Assembly (NCBI GenBank): GCA_031315915.1
Contig: JALDRK010000003.1
Location: 1 to 64,000 of the forward strand
Direction: 5' to 3'
DNA length: 64,000 nt
From: Nitrospirales bacterium
GTDB lineage: Bacteria > Nitrospirota > Nitrospiria > Nitrospirales > UBA8639
The translations under genes and the position numbers were made by a program. The notes under the pieces were generated by a model. That model was not told the DNA's origin. It worked only from the letters and a program-made list of their open reading frames with translations, and did no database searches. Positions 28,880-38,040 of the stretch are shown here, in pieces. Each line of letters starts with the position of its first letter. Position 1 is the first letter of the stretch.

Positions 28880-30562
28880 CTAATCGATCTGAAACTCAAA
28901 GCCGGAAGTGGGCATGTTGATTTGCCAAGCCTCCAACACCTCAGGGTGAAATTCCCCAATAAACCCAACCGGCTGACCCTTGACGCGGATCTGACCGACC
29001 CGCCCATCTAAATAGGATGGATGACTGACTGGCTCCAGTTCGTAAGACCAGCCCATATAGTACATGAGAAGATCCAGGTAACTATGAATTTCCGAAAAGT
29101 TCGCGCCGGGATGGGCATTGATTGCGGCAACCGACATCAATGTTTGGGAACCCAAGTCGGCTTCTCTATCCAGTCTGGCGACCTCGCCCACCTCAAAAAG
29201 CAGGTGAGGATAAAATGAACGGGGCGACAGGGCTTCCACGCGAAGCAGGCACGGGAGAATTGAGGGTCGAAGACAGGAATACGATAGAGACATCACATTG
29301 GCTACTTCCACGAGCCGTTCATAGGCCGTTCCGGCAATTCGCATCCGATCCACCCATTCTTGCCGTGAGGACAGAATGTTCGAAAACATTTCCTGAAAGC
29401 CGAAGCCGACCATCAAGTCCCGGATTTGATCGCTGGTCGATTCTTGAACTGTCAGTCCTCCCACTGTGAACGATTGAGGCATGATCGGGGTAAAGGAATC
29501 GTATCCTTGGGTGATCGCCACATCCTCTGCCACGTCCATCACGTGCATCAAGTCATTTCGATAGGGGGGTATCCGGACACTTAACGATTGACGGGTTGTT
29601 TTGACCTGATACCCATAGGCGGTCAAGGCTTCGCTTACCGATTTGGCTTCGAGGGACACCCCCAAGGCCTGTTCGATGGCGTGTAGCGAAATGCGATGGG
29701 CTTGACCCATGTCCAGCGGCGTTTTGACCGTGCTTCCGAATGGGGTTTCGTAGGGATAGGAAATATCCAAGGGTTGAATCGTGGCGCCACGGTCGGCCAG
29801 ATTGGTTGCGAAGATGTTCAACGCCAACACCACCATGGTCAAATCCGTGCCGGTGACTTCTACCAGAAGTTCGGTATCTCCAACCTTGACTTCCCCAAGC
29901 TCCCGGCTGTTGATAATGGGAGGGAAAGACAAGACTTGTCCATCGGCATCCCAGAGCAGAGGGAGGCGGTCATGACCGGAAAGGATCCCGGCGTATTCCA
30001 TCCCCTTGGGGTGCAATGTCAAAATTTCCTGGAGCGTCATTTTTTCATCAAATCCCAATGGAGTAAATCGGGCTTCTTGGGGTTTGACCAAACCGTAGGT
30101 CACAGGAAATTTGATGGAGGCCAACCGATACAACCCGATAGACACCGTTTCCCGTTTCCGCCCAAACGTATCGGCCAATTTCTCCTGGGTTTGGATGCAT
30201 TGCTCCAAAGCCACTTCCGACATCTCGTACCCTGAGGCCGCACAGGCCGCCACAAACGGCCGCACCGTTTCCATGCCTTGTAAGACTTGAATTCGGCGCT
30301 TGGTGTGCCCTCGGGATGTATAGTATGGGTAAGAGGCTTGGCTTCGGTTGAGTACCGATCGAATTTGCCGTGCAATGCCCTCGACACACCACAGATCCGG
30401 ACGGTTGGTATCCTGCAGCTCAACCCGGATTTCTCCGGTCTCCTGGGACACATCTTTGACCTCTCCTTTGACAAGGGGCATCCACTCTTCAATGTGAGCG
30501 GGGCTTACCGTTCGCCCAAGTAAATGCGATAGGTCGTGTTGAAAGATGGATATGGTTGGCAT
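28880..30562 (-). CDS. pheT: Phenylalanyl-tRNA synthetase beta subunit, archaeal/eukaryotic type
   Basis: The beta subunit partners with PheS to charge tRNA-Phe. The product has only 560 residues, as in archaea and eukaryotes, whereas standard bacterial PheT is about 800 residues with an N-terminal tRNA-binding EMAP-like domain and a C-terminal anticodon fold. Those parts are absent. It opens MPTISIFQHDLSHLLGRTVS, with VELQDTNRPDLWCVEGIARQ and IPPYRNDLMHVMDVAEDVAITQGYDSF (B5-type domain), then a catalytic-like core (LRPSILPCLLRVEALSPRSF; LLFEVGEVARL) and ends GFIGEFHPEVLEAWQINMP. It lies 70 bases downstream of the matching PheS. Archaeal-type PheRS is known in spirochaetes among bacteria; its presence here suggests lateral transfer. 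Confidence 0.92.
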   Translation of the reverse strand: MPTISIFQHDLSHLLGRTVSPAHIEEWMPLVKGEVKDVSQETGEIRVELQDTNRPDLWCVEGIARQIRSVLNRSQASYPYYTSRGHTKRRIQVLQGMETVRPFVAACAASGYEMSEVALEQCIQTQEKLADTFGRKRETVSIGLYRLASIKFPVTYGLVKPQEARFTPLGFDEKMTLQEILTLHPKGMEYAGILSGHDRLPLLWDADGQVLSFPPIINSRELGEVKVGDTELLVEVTGTDLTMVVLALNIFATNLADRGATIQPLDISYPYETPFGSTVKTPLDMGQAHRISLHAIEQALGVSLEAKSVSEALTAYGYQVKTTRQSLSVRIPPYRNDLMHVMDVAEDVAITQGYDSFTPIMPQSFTVGGLTVQESTSDQIRDLMVGFGFQEMFSNILSSRQEWVDRMRIAGTAYERLVEVANVMSLSYSCLRPSILPCLLRVEALSPRSFYPHLLFEVGEVARLDREADLGSQTLMSVAAINAHPGANFSEIHSYLDLLMYYMGWSYELEPVSHPSYLDGRVGQIRVKGQPVGFIGEFHPEVLEAWQINMPTSGFEFQID

Positions 30563-30632
30563 GGTTGTAAATGACCTCTAAACCGCGTATGAAGCGGTAC
30601 TCACGTTGGTCCCTCTGTTGCTCTTGTTCTCA

Positions 30633-32192
30633 TTACAGATGTTGACGGCGCATATTGCGTACCGCTTCCAAATCGGACGTAAATAAATCACGGATATCTT
30701 GAATCCCCAGGGCAATCATGGCCATCCGGTCGAGGCCCAATCCCCAGGCAATAACCGGAACCGTTACGCCCAACGGCACGGTGACCTCCGGGCGGAAGAG
30801 ACCGGCGCCGCCCAGTTCCATCCACCCGAGTTTGGGATGGCGAACGTGCAGTTCCACCGAAGGTTCGGTGAACGGAAAATACGCCGGGAAGAAGCGAATG
30901 TCTTTGGCCTGCGCCATCTCGGTCGCAAATAATTTCAGCAACCCCAACAAGGTACGAAAATTAATGTCCGAACCCAGCACGATTCCTTCAACCTGGAAGA
31001 AATCGGTGGCGTGTGTGGCATCGACCTGGTCGTACCGGAAGCAGCGGGCAATGGAAAAAAACTTCCCCGGAACCTGAGGATTGGTAGCCAGCGTACGAGC
31101 CGAGACAGCGGTCCCCTGGCTACGTAGGACCAACCGTTTCGCCCGCTCCTGATCGTACTGATAATTCCAGCCTTTGGATCCGGTCGTGCCGCCGTCACGG
31201 TGGGCTTGCGCCACTTGACTCAGAAAGGGTTCGGGGATGGATTTCGCATGGCTGGGATCTTTCACAAAATAGACATCGTGAATGGCGCGGGCAGGGTGAA
31301 ATTGCGGCATGAACAGCGCATCCATGTCCCAGAATTCCGTCTCGACCAGTTCTCCCCGCATCTCCTGGAACCCCATGCTGGTGAGTTTATATTTAACCGA
31401 ATCCAGGAATTCACGATAGGGATGCCGCCGACCCACCGCCAGTCGTGGAGGCCTGAGGCTGATGGAATACTTCCGGAACGTGCGGTTTCGCCATGAGCCA
31501 TCCTTCAACAGTTCAGGAGTCAACTGAGATATTTCTTCACCGGCGCTTTTGCGGAGGTGAGGGATAAGGGATTGCCCAGCCTGCGTCAAGCGATAGCCAC
31601 GCTCCGTCTGGTCGTCAATGCGGAAAGGTTCCAGGTTGTTCCCCCGTTTCACCGAATATTGCCGGAGGATCCCTTGTTCCTCCAAGGAAAAACAGGTGAT
31701 GGGCTGAGACCCCTCTTTAATCCGATTCAAAAGAGTCCGCAGCGTGTCGCTGGTCTGAGAGGGGTTCCCGGTGATTTCCAATGCCCCGCCGGCTACCAAT
31801 TGAATGGCCTCCTCCTTTTTCAGCAACCCGATGGACCGGCTGAGTTCCGTGGGCTGAAACGTGCCGCTGGCTTGCAGGTCTTTGACCGTCAACGATTTCC
31901 CTTCCTGTGAAGCCTTCTGGACGGATTGCACGATCCATTCGGAAGGAGAGGCGTATTGGTGAAACTGGCTACCAACCTCGGTGAGGGACACAAGGGTGGT
32001 GGTTTTTTCGGACGACAGAGTCAGCAGGTCTTTGGTGAGAAGCCAACCGACGGCCATACTGACCTGGGAAGCCGCCAGCCCGGTGTGCTCCACGAGTTGA
32101 GGATCGGTGAGTGGACTATCGTGTTCACCCAGAGCTTTCAGGACGTGTATTTCAAGCGGATGGAGGCTCTCTGTGTTGGTCGGGGAACTCAT
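30633..32192 (-). CDS. pheS: Phenylalanyl-tRNA synthetase alpha subunit, archaeal/eukaryotic type
   Basis: The 519-residue alpha subunit is much longer than the roughly 340-residue bacterial form. The first 230 residues contain repeated winged-helix modules (LEIHVLKALGEHDSPLTDPQLVEHTGL; EEGSxx-like LEEQGILRQYSVKRG), the arrangement of archaeal/eukaryotic PheRS alpha. These replace the bacterial coiled-coil arm. The class II core follows: HPYREFLDSVKYKLTSMGFQEM, HPARAIHDVYFV, and SKGWNYQYDQERAKRLVLRSQGTAVSARTLA. The C-terminal part has FQVEGIVLGSDINFRTLLGLLK, GWMELGGAGLFRPEV and AWGLGLDRMAMIALGI. It is seven bases after rpe and upstream of pheT. Confidence 0.93.
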   Translation of the reverse strand: MSSPTNTESLHPLEIHVLKALGEHDSPLTDPQLVEHTGLAASQVSMAVGWLLTKDLLTLSSEKTTTLVSLTEVGSQFHQYASPSEWIVQSVQKASQEGKSLTVKDLQASGTFQPTELSRSIGLLKKEEAIQLVAGGALEITGNPSQTSDTLRTLLNRIKEGSQPITCFSLEEQGILRQYSVKRGNNLEPFRIDDQTERGYRLTQAGQSLIPHLRKSAGEEISQLTPELLKDGSWRNRTFRKYSISLRPPRLAVGRRHPYREFLDSVKYKLTSMGFQEMRGELVETEFWDMDALFMPQFHPARAIHDVYFVKDPSHAKSIPEPFLSQVAQAHRDGGTTGSKGWNYQYDQERAKRLVLRSQGTAVSARTLATNPQVPGKFFSIARCFRYDQVDATHATDFFQVEGIVLGSDINFRTLLGLLKLFATEMAQAKDIRFFPAYFPFTEPSVELHVRHPKLGWMELGGAGLFRPEVTVPLGVTVPVIAWGLGLDRMAMIALGIQDIRDLFTSDLEAVRNMRRQHL

Positions 32193-32199
32193 AGGCAGG

Positions 32200-32880
32200 T
32201 TAGACAGACACCGTTCGACCTGCCGACCGCATATGATTGATGGTGGCAGTCATGTCATGGCTGCCAAAAATGGCCGATCCGGACACTAAGACATCGGCAC
32301 CGGCTTTGAGAATCGACCCGGCGTTGTCTTCTTTCACGCCGCCGTCGACTTCAAGATATGCCGAACTGCCTGCCTCACGAATCATGGTTTTGACCCGCCG
32401 GATTTTTTCGAGACTGGATGGAATGAATGTCTGCCCGCCGAAACCTGGACTGACCGACATGACCAACACGAGGTCCACATCACCGACGACCTGGTCGAGA
32501 GATGAGGCCGATGTACCGGGGTTTAAGGACACTCCGGCCTTGACTCCGTGCTCTTTAATCGATTGAAGGGTGCGATGGAGATGCGGACAGGCTTCCACAT
32601 GCACGGTCAGAATCGTCGCCCCGGCTTCGGCAAATTCCGGAATAAACGCGTCCGGATTGGTCATCATCAAATGCACGTCCAGCGGTAACGTGGTGGCTTT
32701 CCGAATGGCCTCCACCACCGGAGGACCAATGGTGAGATTCGGGACAAAGTGGCCATCCATGACATCGACATGAATCCAATCGGCTCCGGCGGCTTCCACC
32801 ATCTGAACCGCTTCGGCCAAACGGCCAAAGTCCGCCGAGAGTATGGATGGGGCAATCAATGGGTTGGATGGCATACTCAA
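32200..32880 (-). CDS. rpe: Ribulose-phosphate 3-epimerase
   Basis: Rpe interconverts ribulose 5-phosphate and xylulose 5-phosphate. The 226-residue TIM-barrel protein shows IAPSILSADFGRLAEAVQMV, DWIHVDVMDGHFVPNLTIGP, PLDVHLMMTNPD, VLVMSVSPGFGGQTFIPSSLEKI and VDGGVKEDNAGSILKAGADVLVSGSAIF. These contain the metal-binding His and Asp residues. It overlaps the rsmB stop by four bases. Confidence 0.97.
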   Translation of the reverse strand: MSMPSNPLIAPSILSADFGRLAEAVQMVEAAGADWIHVDVMDGHFVPNLTIGPPVVEAIRKATTLPLDVHLMMTNPDAFIPEFAEAGATILTVHVEACPHLHRTLQSIKEHGVKAGVSLNPGTSASSLDQVVGDVDLVLVMSVSPGFGGQTFIPSSLEKIRRVKTMIREAGSSAYLEVDGGVKEDNAGSILKAGADVLVSGSAIFGSHDMTATINHMRSAGRTVSV

Positions 32881-34283
32881 TTCGCGCTTTTGATTAAACG
32901 ACAGGCGAAAAATCCGTCCATGTTATGGACATTCCCGGCCGTCCATAACTGGCCGCTTTGATTCAACAGATCATGTCCACTGGCCGGGATCCGTGTTGCG
33001 AGAGATTCTTGGCGAAATTCAGGGTGACGATGACAAAATTCAGACAGGACGCCAGTGGTCTCTTCCGGTTCAATCGAACAGGCACTATAGACCAAGATTC
33101 CCCCAGGTCTCAAGAGGTTGCTGACGCGATCAAGAATCTGTGACTGCGTGACCCGGGATTGGTGAATGATCGTGGGATGTTTCAACATTTTGGCCTCGGG
33201 GTGTCGCCGGAGGATTCCCAGGCCAGAACAAGGAGCATCCACCAGGACACGATCAAATAATTGCTCGAATGCGGGTGACGGGAATGAGCGCATCCCTGCA
33301 AGCTGCTGATTGTTGGGGGGAAGATCAGCGAGCACATCGAGAGAATAAGCCTGGACAATGCCGATGCCCAATCGCTGGCAATTGGCGGTGAGACGGTCCA
33401 GCCGCTCCTTCCGGCGATCCAGCGCGACGATACTACCGCGGTTCCCCATCAATTGCGCCAGGTGAGTGGTCTTCCCGCCGGGGTGCCGCGCATCAGCGTC
33501 CAAAATACGTTCACCAGGTTGAGGATCAAGCAGCAGTGGGATTAACTGCGCGGCTTCATCCTCGATATAACACCACCCTTCCTGCACCACGGACAGTTGC
33601 CCTGGGTTGCCGCATTTATCAAGGATGATGCCGACGGGGCTTACGACGGTCGCGTGTGCGATCATCCCTTCGGTCTGCAGGCGTTCCAGCAAGGCCGGGC
33701 GGGTACAGCGAAGGGTATTGGTTCGCAATGTCACGGGAGGAACATCCAAGGTCTGCCGACAAATCTCTTGGGCCTGGATCAGTCCAAAGGCCTTGATCCA
33801 TCGATCAACCATCCAGTTTGGGCAGGAATAGAGAAGAGAGAGGGCCTGCACGGGATCCTTGTCAGTGTCAGGAAGCGGAGGGGGCGGTTGCCGGATCAGG
33901 TTCCGCAGAATGGCGTTCACCAACCCGCTCCAATCATGTCCCGGCTGGGACCGGATCAGTTTGACGGCCTCATTCACCGCAGCCGATTGAGGAATACGAT
34001 CCAGATACAACAATTGATAGGCTGCCACCCGTAAGGTAGTGGCCACATTCAACGGAAGCCGGGCCATGGGTTTGCGCGAGATCCGGTTCAATCGCCAATC
34101 CAGGGTGAGGGCGTGCCGCAAGACGCCGTATACGAGTTCAAAGGCGAGTGCGCGGTCCTGAGCCGAAAGAGACACCTCCTGAAGCTGGGCATCGAACACG
34201 TCATCCGCGAAGGCCCGGTTCCGATAGATGATTTGCAGGACCTGCCATGCGAAGGTTCGAGCGGTTGGGGAAGAGGAGGACAT
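32877..34283 (-). CDS. rsmB: 16S rRNA m5C967 methyltransferase RsmB, with a damaged SAM-binding motif
   Basis: RsmB (Sun/Fmu) methylates C967 of 16S rRNA. The 468-residue protein has the N-terminal NusB-like domain (ALAFELVYGVLRHALTLDWRL) and the Rossmann methyltransferase. Motif IV is VLVDAPCSGLGILRRHPEAK and motif VI is VYSACSIEPEET with the nucleophile. Motif I, normally DACAAPGGKTTH, reads DADARHPGGKTTH from residue 262. Removing two bases and one base in 33474-33500 restores DACAAPGGKTTH exactly, so the sequence looks like a +2/+1 compensated frameshift. It could be a sequence error, or a protein with poor SAM binding. It lies in the larC-pdxA-rsmB-rpe-pheS-pheT run. Confidence 0.93.
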   Translation of the reverse strand: MSSSSPTARTFAWQVLQIIYRNRAFADDVFDAQLQEVSLSAQDRALAFELVYGVLRHALTLDWRLNRISRKPMARLPLNVATTLRVAAYQLLYLDRIPQSAAVNEAVKLIRSQPGHDWSGLVNAILRNLIRQPPPPLPDTDKDPVQALSLLYSCPNWMVDRWIKAFGLIQAQEICRQTLDVPPVTLRTNTLRCTRPALLERLQTEGMIAHATVVSPVGIILDKCGNPGQLSVVQEGWCYIEDEAAQLIPLLLDPQPGERILDADARHPGGKTTHLAQLMGNRGSIVALDRRKERLDRLTANCQRLGIGIVQAYSLDVLADLPPNNQQLAGMRSFPSPAFEQLFDRVLVDAPCSGLGILRRHPEAKMLKHPTIIHQSRVTQSQILDRVSNLLRPGGILVYSACSIEPEETTGVLSEFCHRHPEFRQESLATRIPASGHDLLNQSGQLWTAGNVHNMDGFFACRLIKSAN

Positions 34284-34366
34284 AATTGGAGGAGCTGGTT
34301 ACCGGATAAATCCTGAAGGATCAGCCGTAAAAGAATTTTTGAGGTAGGAAATCTGTCCCTTACGCT

Positions 34367-35431
34367 TCACTCCTTACATAGCACCATTTTGCTTTTCCCT
34401 TTTCCCGATAAAAAGGTAGGCGCCAGTCGAGCGGCCATCACGATAGCCTCCACAAGACTGTCAGGATCGGCTTTCCCTTTTCCCGCTATATCAAACGCCG
34501 TCCCATGATCAACCGACGTGCGCAGAATGGGCAATCCCACGGTAATGTTCACGCAATGACCGAAGGCCACGGTTTTGAGGGGAATCAAACCCTGATCATG
34601 GTAGAGCGCGACAATCCCGTCAAACGCCCCGGCCAGGGCCTTAGCAAACATGGTGTCAGCGGGAAAGGGCCCGGTGCAGGCGATGCCCTGGGCTTTGGCA
34701 CGTTTGACGGCCGGAAGAATCAAGCGGGCTTCTTCATCGCCAAAGAGCCCATTTTCTCCCGCATGAGGATTGAATCCCGCCACCGCAATGCGGGGTTTCC
34801 GGATTCCAAACAATTGCTTCAAACCGCCATGCGCCAGGCGAATGGCCTTGAGAATTTTTGGCACGGTCAAGGCTTGTGCGACCTCCCTTAACGGCAAATG
34901 GGTGGTGGTGAACACAATTTTCAGAGGCCCGCCAATGATGAGCATGCCCGATTCTCTGGCTTTGGTCAGATCTCCCAGCATTTCCGTGTGCCCCGGATAC
35001 TCATGCCCGGCCAGATGCATGGCCTCTTTATTGATGGGAGCGGTGACGATTCCTGCCACACACCCGGCTTGCGCTAACCGGACCGCCGACTGGATACAGG
35101 TGACCGCCATGTGCCCGGCAACGGCGGAAGCACGTCCCATGGGGAAAGGGCGAATCGAATCCGGGAAAGGATCGAAGAGGGGAAGACGCCCCCGGCGAAA
35201 GACCTGATGGGATTCTCCTGAATCGTGATCGGACACCTGAGCAATGGTGAGAGAAGGGGCCAATCGGCTGGCCGTTCGTGCGAAAACCGCCACGCTGCCG
35301 ACTACCAAGGGTCGGCAAACACGCCAAACTCGTGGCTGTTGTAAAGCCTTCACAATGATTTCCGGGCCGATGCCGGCCGGATCGCCCATGGTAATCGCCA
35401 GTAACGGCTTGAGTGGTTTCACGGCAGCCAT
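34367..35431 (-). CDS. pdxA: 4-hydroxythreonine-4-phosphate dehydrogenase
   Basis: PdxA oxidises 4-phosphohydroxy-L-threonine in the DXP-dependent pyridoxal phosphate pathway. The 354-residue product has the opening LLAITMGDPAGIGPEIIVKAL, GIVTAPINKEAMHLAGHEYPGHTEMLG with a metal-binding His, and AGFNPHAGENGLFGDEE. Near the end are ALYHDQGLIPLKTVAFGHCVNITVGLPILRTSVDHGTAFDIAGKG, holding the other metal-binding His residues. It lies 24 bases downstream of larC and 83 bases upstream of rsmB. Confidence 0.96.
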   Translation of the reverse strand: MAAVKPLKPLLAITMGDPAGIGPEIIVKALQQPRVWRVCRPLVVGSVAVFARTASRLAPSLTIAQVSDHDSGESHQVFRRGRLPLFDPFPDSIRPFPMGRASAVAGHMAVTCIQSAVRLAQAGCVAGIVTAPINKEAMHLAGHEYPGHTEMLGDLTKARESGMLIIGGPLKIVFTTTHLPLREVAQALTVPKILKAIRLAHGGLKQLFGIRKPRIAVAGFNPHAGENGLFGDEEARLILPAVKRAKAQGIACTGPFPADTMFAKALAGAFDGIVALYHDQGLIPLKTVAFGHCVNITVGLPILRTSVDHGTAFDIAGKGKADPDSLVEAIVMAARLAPTFLSGKGKSKMVLCKE

Positions 35432-35455
35432 CGGACAACAGTCTTTTCAAAAAGT

Positions 35456-36673
35456 CTAGTTCGGTTTCTTTGCCCGAAATGGAGTCTTGGTCCCATTCAA
35501 TTGGGCAAATGACTGTCTAGCCAACTCAAGAATTTCATGAACCGGACGCCCCGTCCGCTTGGCCAGACTCTCACAATCGCGAAATTCCGGTGAGCCTTTC
35601 GTTCGACCGTTTCCCAACTCGGCGACTTTCATGCGCACGGTCCCGCCCAACACCCGAACAGTTTGAAAGGAGCGTGATAACACATAGCGATCCAGATGGT
35701 GCACGCGGATGCCCAGGGTTGGCGTATCCTCAAACAGCAGTGCCGTCAGCGCTTGCAGATAGTGGGGATGAGCCAGAACCGTGAGAATGATCCCCGGCCG
35801 TTGCCGTTTCATAATTGTGGGAGTCAGGGTGACATCCAATGCGCCTGCATCGAACAAGCGGGTGGTCAGACCCTCGAACAGTTGGGGGTTCATATCGTCG
35901 ATGTTCGTCTCGAGCTGGATGATACGTTCCGTTTGAGCCTGAGTATCAGAAGTCGGAGAACCCACAAACAGACGAAGCACGTTGGGCCACCCGTGAGGAT
36001 CGGCCGTGCCCGCGCCGTAGGCCACGATTTGTGGTGTTAAGAGAGGGAGCGGCTTACAATCTTCTGAAAGAGTTCTCAGCAATGCGATTCCGGTTGGGGT
36101 GGTGAATTCCATGGCCGGTCCGCTGGAACACACCGGGATGCCCTGGGCCATGTGTGCCACGGCCGGTCCGGGAACCGGAAGGAGGCCATGCGCGGTGGAA
36201 ATGGTCCCGGCACCCAGATTGACGGGGGAATACGAAACCGTCGTGACCTTCAAATGTGCGATCCCCAGCAGGGTCCCAACAATATCCACCAGGGAATCGA
36301 TGACTCCCACCTCATGAAAATGCACTTTATCGGGAGCCTGGCCGTGCACCCGGCCTTCTGCTTCCGCCAAGCGTTGAAAGGTCTGGAGAGCCTGCGTGCG
36401 AATGGTCTCCGGCAGGCGGCTATTTCGTATCGTTTTTTTAATGACGGCGAGTGATAAGGGTTTGGTGAATCCTTTTTGAATATCCACATCCACCTTGGTG
36501 GACCGGATGCTGCTGCGAACCACCTGCTGTTCGCGAAGCCGATAGCCTTTGATGCCTAAAGTCTTTAACCCTTTTTGTAATGTTGGCAAGGGCACACCGG
36601 CATCCACCAGGGCACCCAGAAACATGTCCCCGCTCACGCCCGAAAACGCATCAATGTGAAGATGTTTGGTCAA
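35456..36673 (-). CDS. larC: Nickel-pincer cofactor synthase LarC
   Basis: LarC inserts nickel into the pyridinium bis-thiocarboxylate mononucleotide precursor of the nickel-pincer cofactor of lactate racemase and relatives. The product of about 405 residues opens with HIDAFSGVSGDMFLGALVDAGVP, then KVHFHEVGVIDSLVDIVGTLLGI, GAGTISTAHGLLPVPGPAVAHMAQGIPV and TPTGIALLRTL. The C-terminal half contains LETNIDDMNPQLFEGLTTRLFDAGALDV. No ATG is in place; a TTG at 36673 fits the family N-terminus and another TTG at 36709 is in frame. LarB is encoded 3 kb away, but LarA and LarE are not in the window, so the client enzyme is elsewhere. Confidence 0.92.
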   Translation of the reverse strand: MTKHLHIDAFSGVSGDMFLGALVDAGVPLPTLQKGLKTLGIKGYRLREQQVVRSSIRSTKVDVDIQKGFTKPLSLAVIKKTIRNSRLPETIRTQALQTFQRLAEAEGRVHGQAPDKVHFHEVGVIDSLVDIVGTLLGIAHLKVTTVSYSPVNLGAGTISTAHGLLPVPGPAVAHMAQGIPVCSSGPAMEFTTPTGIALLRTLSEDCKPLPLLTPQIVAYGAGTADPHGWPNVLRLFVGSPTSDTQAQTERIIQLETNIDDMNPQLFEGLTTRLFDAGALDVTLTPTIMKRQRPGIILTVLAHPHYLQALTALLFEDTPTLGIRVHHLDRYVLSRSFQTVRVLGGTVRMKVAELGNGRTKGSPEFRDCESLAKRTGRPVHEILELARQSFAQLNGTKTPFRAKKPN

Positions 36674-36775
36674 GTCTATAAGGTCTTTAGATTTTATTGG
36701 GAAAAGCAATCATACCAAATATTCCCATTGCCATAACAGACAAGGCCGACGAAGATAGGTTTGGATGGGGAAAAA

Positions 36776-37297
36776 ATGAAGATCAGGGCACTTCAGGATA
36801 AGATCGGTGACTTTTTCATCTCTTGGAGAATGTTCGAGAGGCTCCCAACTTTCCTTCGTTTTTTCACAGGGACAAGTTTAGGGTGTGCAATATTTTTCCC
36901 TGTGTTGGCAGTTCTTCCTGCAGAAAACATTACTATGAATGGGGAACTCATTACTTATGAGGAGTTGTGGAAAAGGGGAGATGCCCTGGTTTTTATGATT
37001 GCAGGTCCGGTTTTGTTAGCTATTTCCTATGGGGTCCTTGGGCGAAGGAGCTGGGTTCGTCCGTATATTGTGATCTTTCCAGTAATACAAGTACTTATCA
37101 CTGGGATCATTTTCCAAATATTTGAGCATCCAACGATTCTCAGATTTCAGAACCCTCTGGAGTATTTGGGGAATATTTTGCTTGTCCAAAGTATCTACAT
37201 ATTTTTCTGGGGGACCTTTTTTCTCTGGTATCTCTATTATAAAAAAACCGTGGTTGCTTACTTTAACGGGGAAATCTCCGTCTCAGAGAGCCATTAA
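36776..37297 (+). CDS. Uncharacterised membrane protein with about four helices
   Basis: A 173-residue product of unknown role. Hydrophobic stretches are seen at FFTGTSLGCAIFFPVLAVL, ALVFMIAGPVLLAISYGVLG, YIVIFPVIQVLITGIIFQIF and GNILLVQSIYIFFWGTFFLWYLYY. The ATG at 36776 is preferred over a TTG at 36761 because of a GGGG stretch at proper spacing. AT content is higher than in neighbouring housekeeping genes, suggesting accessory DNA. It is divergent from larC. Confidence 0.65.
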   Translation: MKIRALQDKIGDFFISWRMFERLPTFLRFFTGTSLGCAIFFPVLAVLPAENITMNGELITYEELWKRGDALVFMIAGPVLLAISYGVLGRRSWVRPYIVIFPVIQVLITGIIFQIFEHPTILRFQNPLEYLGNILLVQSIYIFFWGTFFLWYLYYKKTVVAYFNGEISVSESH

Positions 37298-37391
37298 TTC
37301 GTGTTTTCAAAGTCCGATTCACGGCATAGCAACGCTTGAGGCCTGGGAATCGTGGGCAAGTTTGAAAATTTAGAAGTTGGCCACTTACCGT

Positions 37392-37619
37392 ATGATTGAT
37401 GTTTTCTTTTGGATTCTTGAGATCATTTTATCTTTTGGTACTTCGCTCATGATCATGACCGGAGAAATTGTTTTGGCAATTTTCAGCTTAGGATACCATC
37501 GCCCTCGTTTGAATAAAGAATTTTATAAAGAATATACGTTAGAATTTCCTTATAAAAGTCTGAGTTTCTGGGTGGGAATCATGTTCTGGACTTGTATTGG
37601 CATCTTTATTTTTATTTAA
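37392..37619 (+). CDS. Small two-helix membrane protein
   Basis: A 75-residue product starting MIDVFFWILEIILSFGTSLM with a second hydrophobic end, SFWVGIMFWTCIGIFIFI. Function unknown. It follows the preceding membrane protein by 94 bases and shares its high AT content, so the two may work or travel together. A TTG at 37377 is an alternative start. Confidence 0.5.
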   Translation: MIDVFFWILEIILSFGTSLMIMTGEIVLAIFSLGYHRPRLNKEFYKEYTLEFPYKSLSFWVGIMFWTCIGIFIFI

Positions 37620-38040
37620 CGGATATTACTTGAAGACGGGATTGGAAATAGACCAAAAAACTTCCTGAATTTATCCGGGTTTCGTCCTGGGGGACGAGAT
37701 TCTTTTGTTTCGGCAAAAAGACTCAAACAAAGGTTGCGCTCTTCGAGACGCACAATGCAAGTTTTGGCCTTGTCGTGGCCATTCGGGTTCCCTACACTGT
37801 TCCTCGACTCCGAGGGCGGCATTAACTCGTTAAGCTCGGACACTGCGCCCCCGTCTTTCCGAAGTCGGCTGCACGGCTTGGCCATGTCCAAAGCCAGACA
37901 TTCACAATATTTGTAAATAAGCATTCCGTCTCTCCTGGGCCCCGGCATTCATTCGTCAATATTGAACGAGGCGGTGCTCAATGCTTGTCAGATGAGGCTT
38001 CAATGGGTATTCTGTTTGAATAGAAACCGAAGCGCCTACT
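37620..38040. other. 421-base gap without a recognisable gene
   Basis: An open frame of 110 codons runs leftward from 37948, but its translation (start MPGPRRDGML, Arg/Pro/Ser-rich) matches no family I know and has no good ribosome-binding site. Composition differs from the AT-rich genes to the left, which marks a junction. The last bases before 38041 should hold the promoter of the toxin-antitoxin pair. No tRNA, terminator or repeat was seen. Confidence 0.4.

Noticed and set aside
37616-37948. 110-codon leftward frame as a gene
   Set aside because: No family resemblance, no ribosome-binding site, and it overlaps the end of the small membrane gene; left as unexplained sequence.
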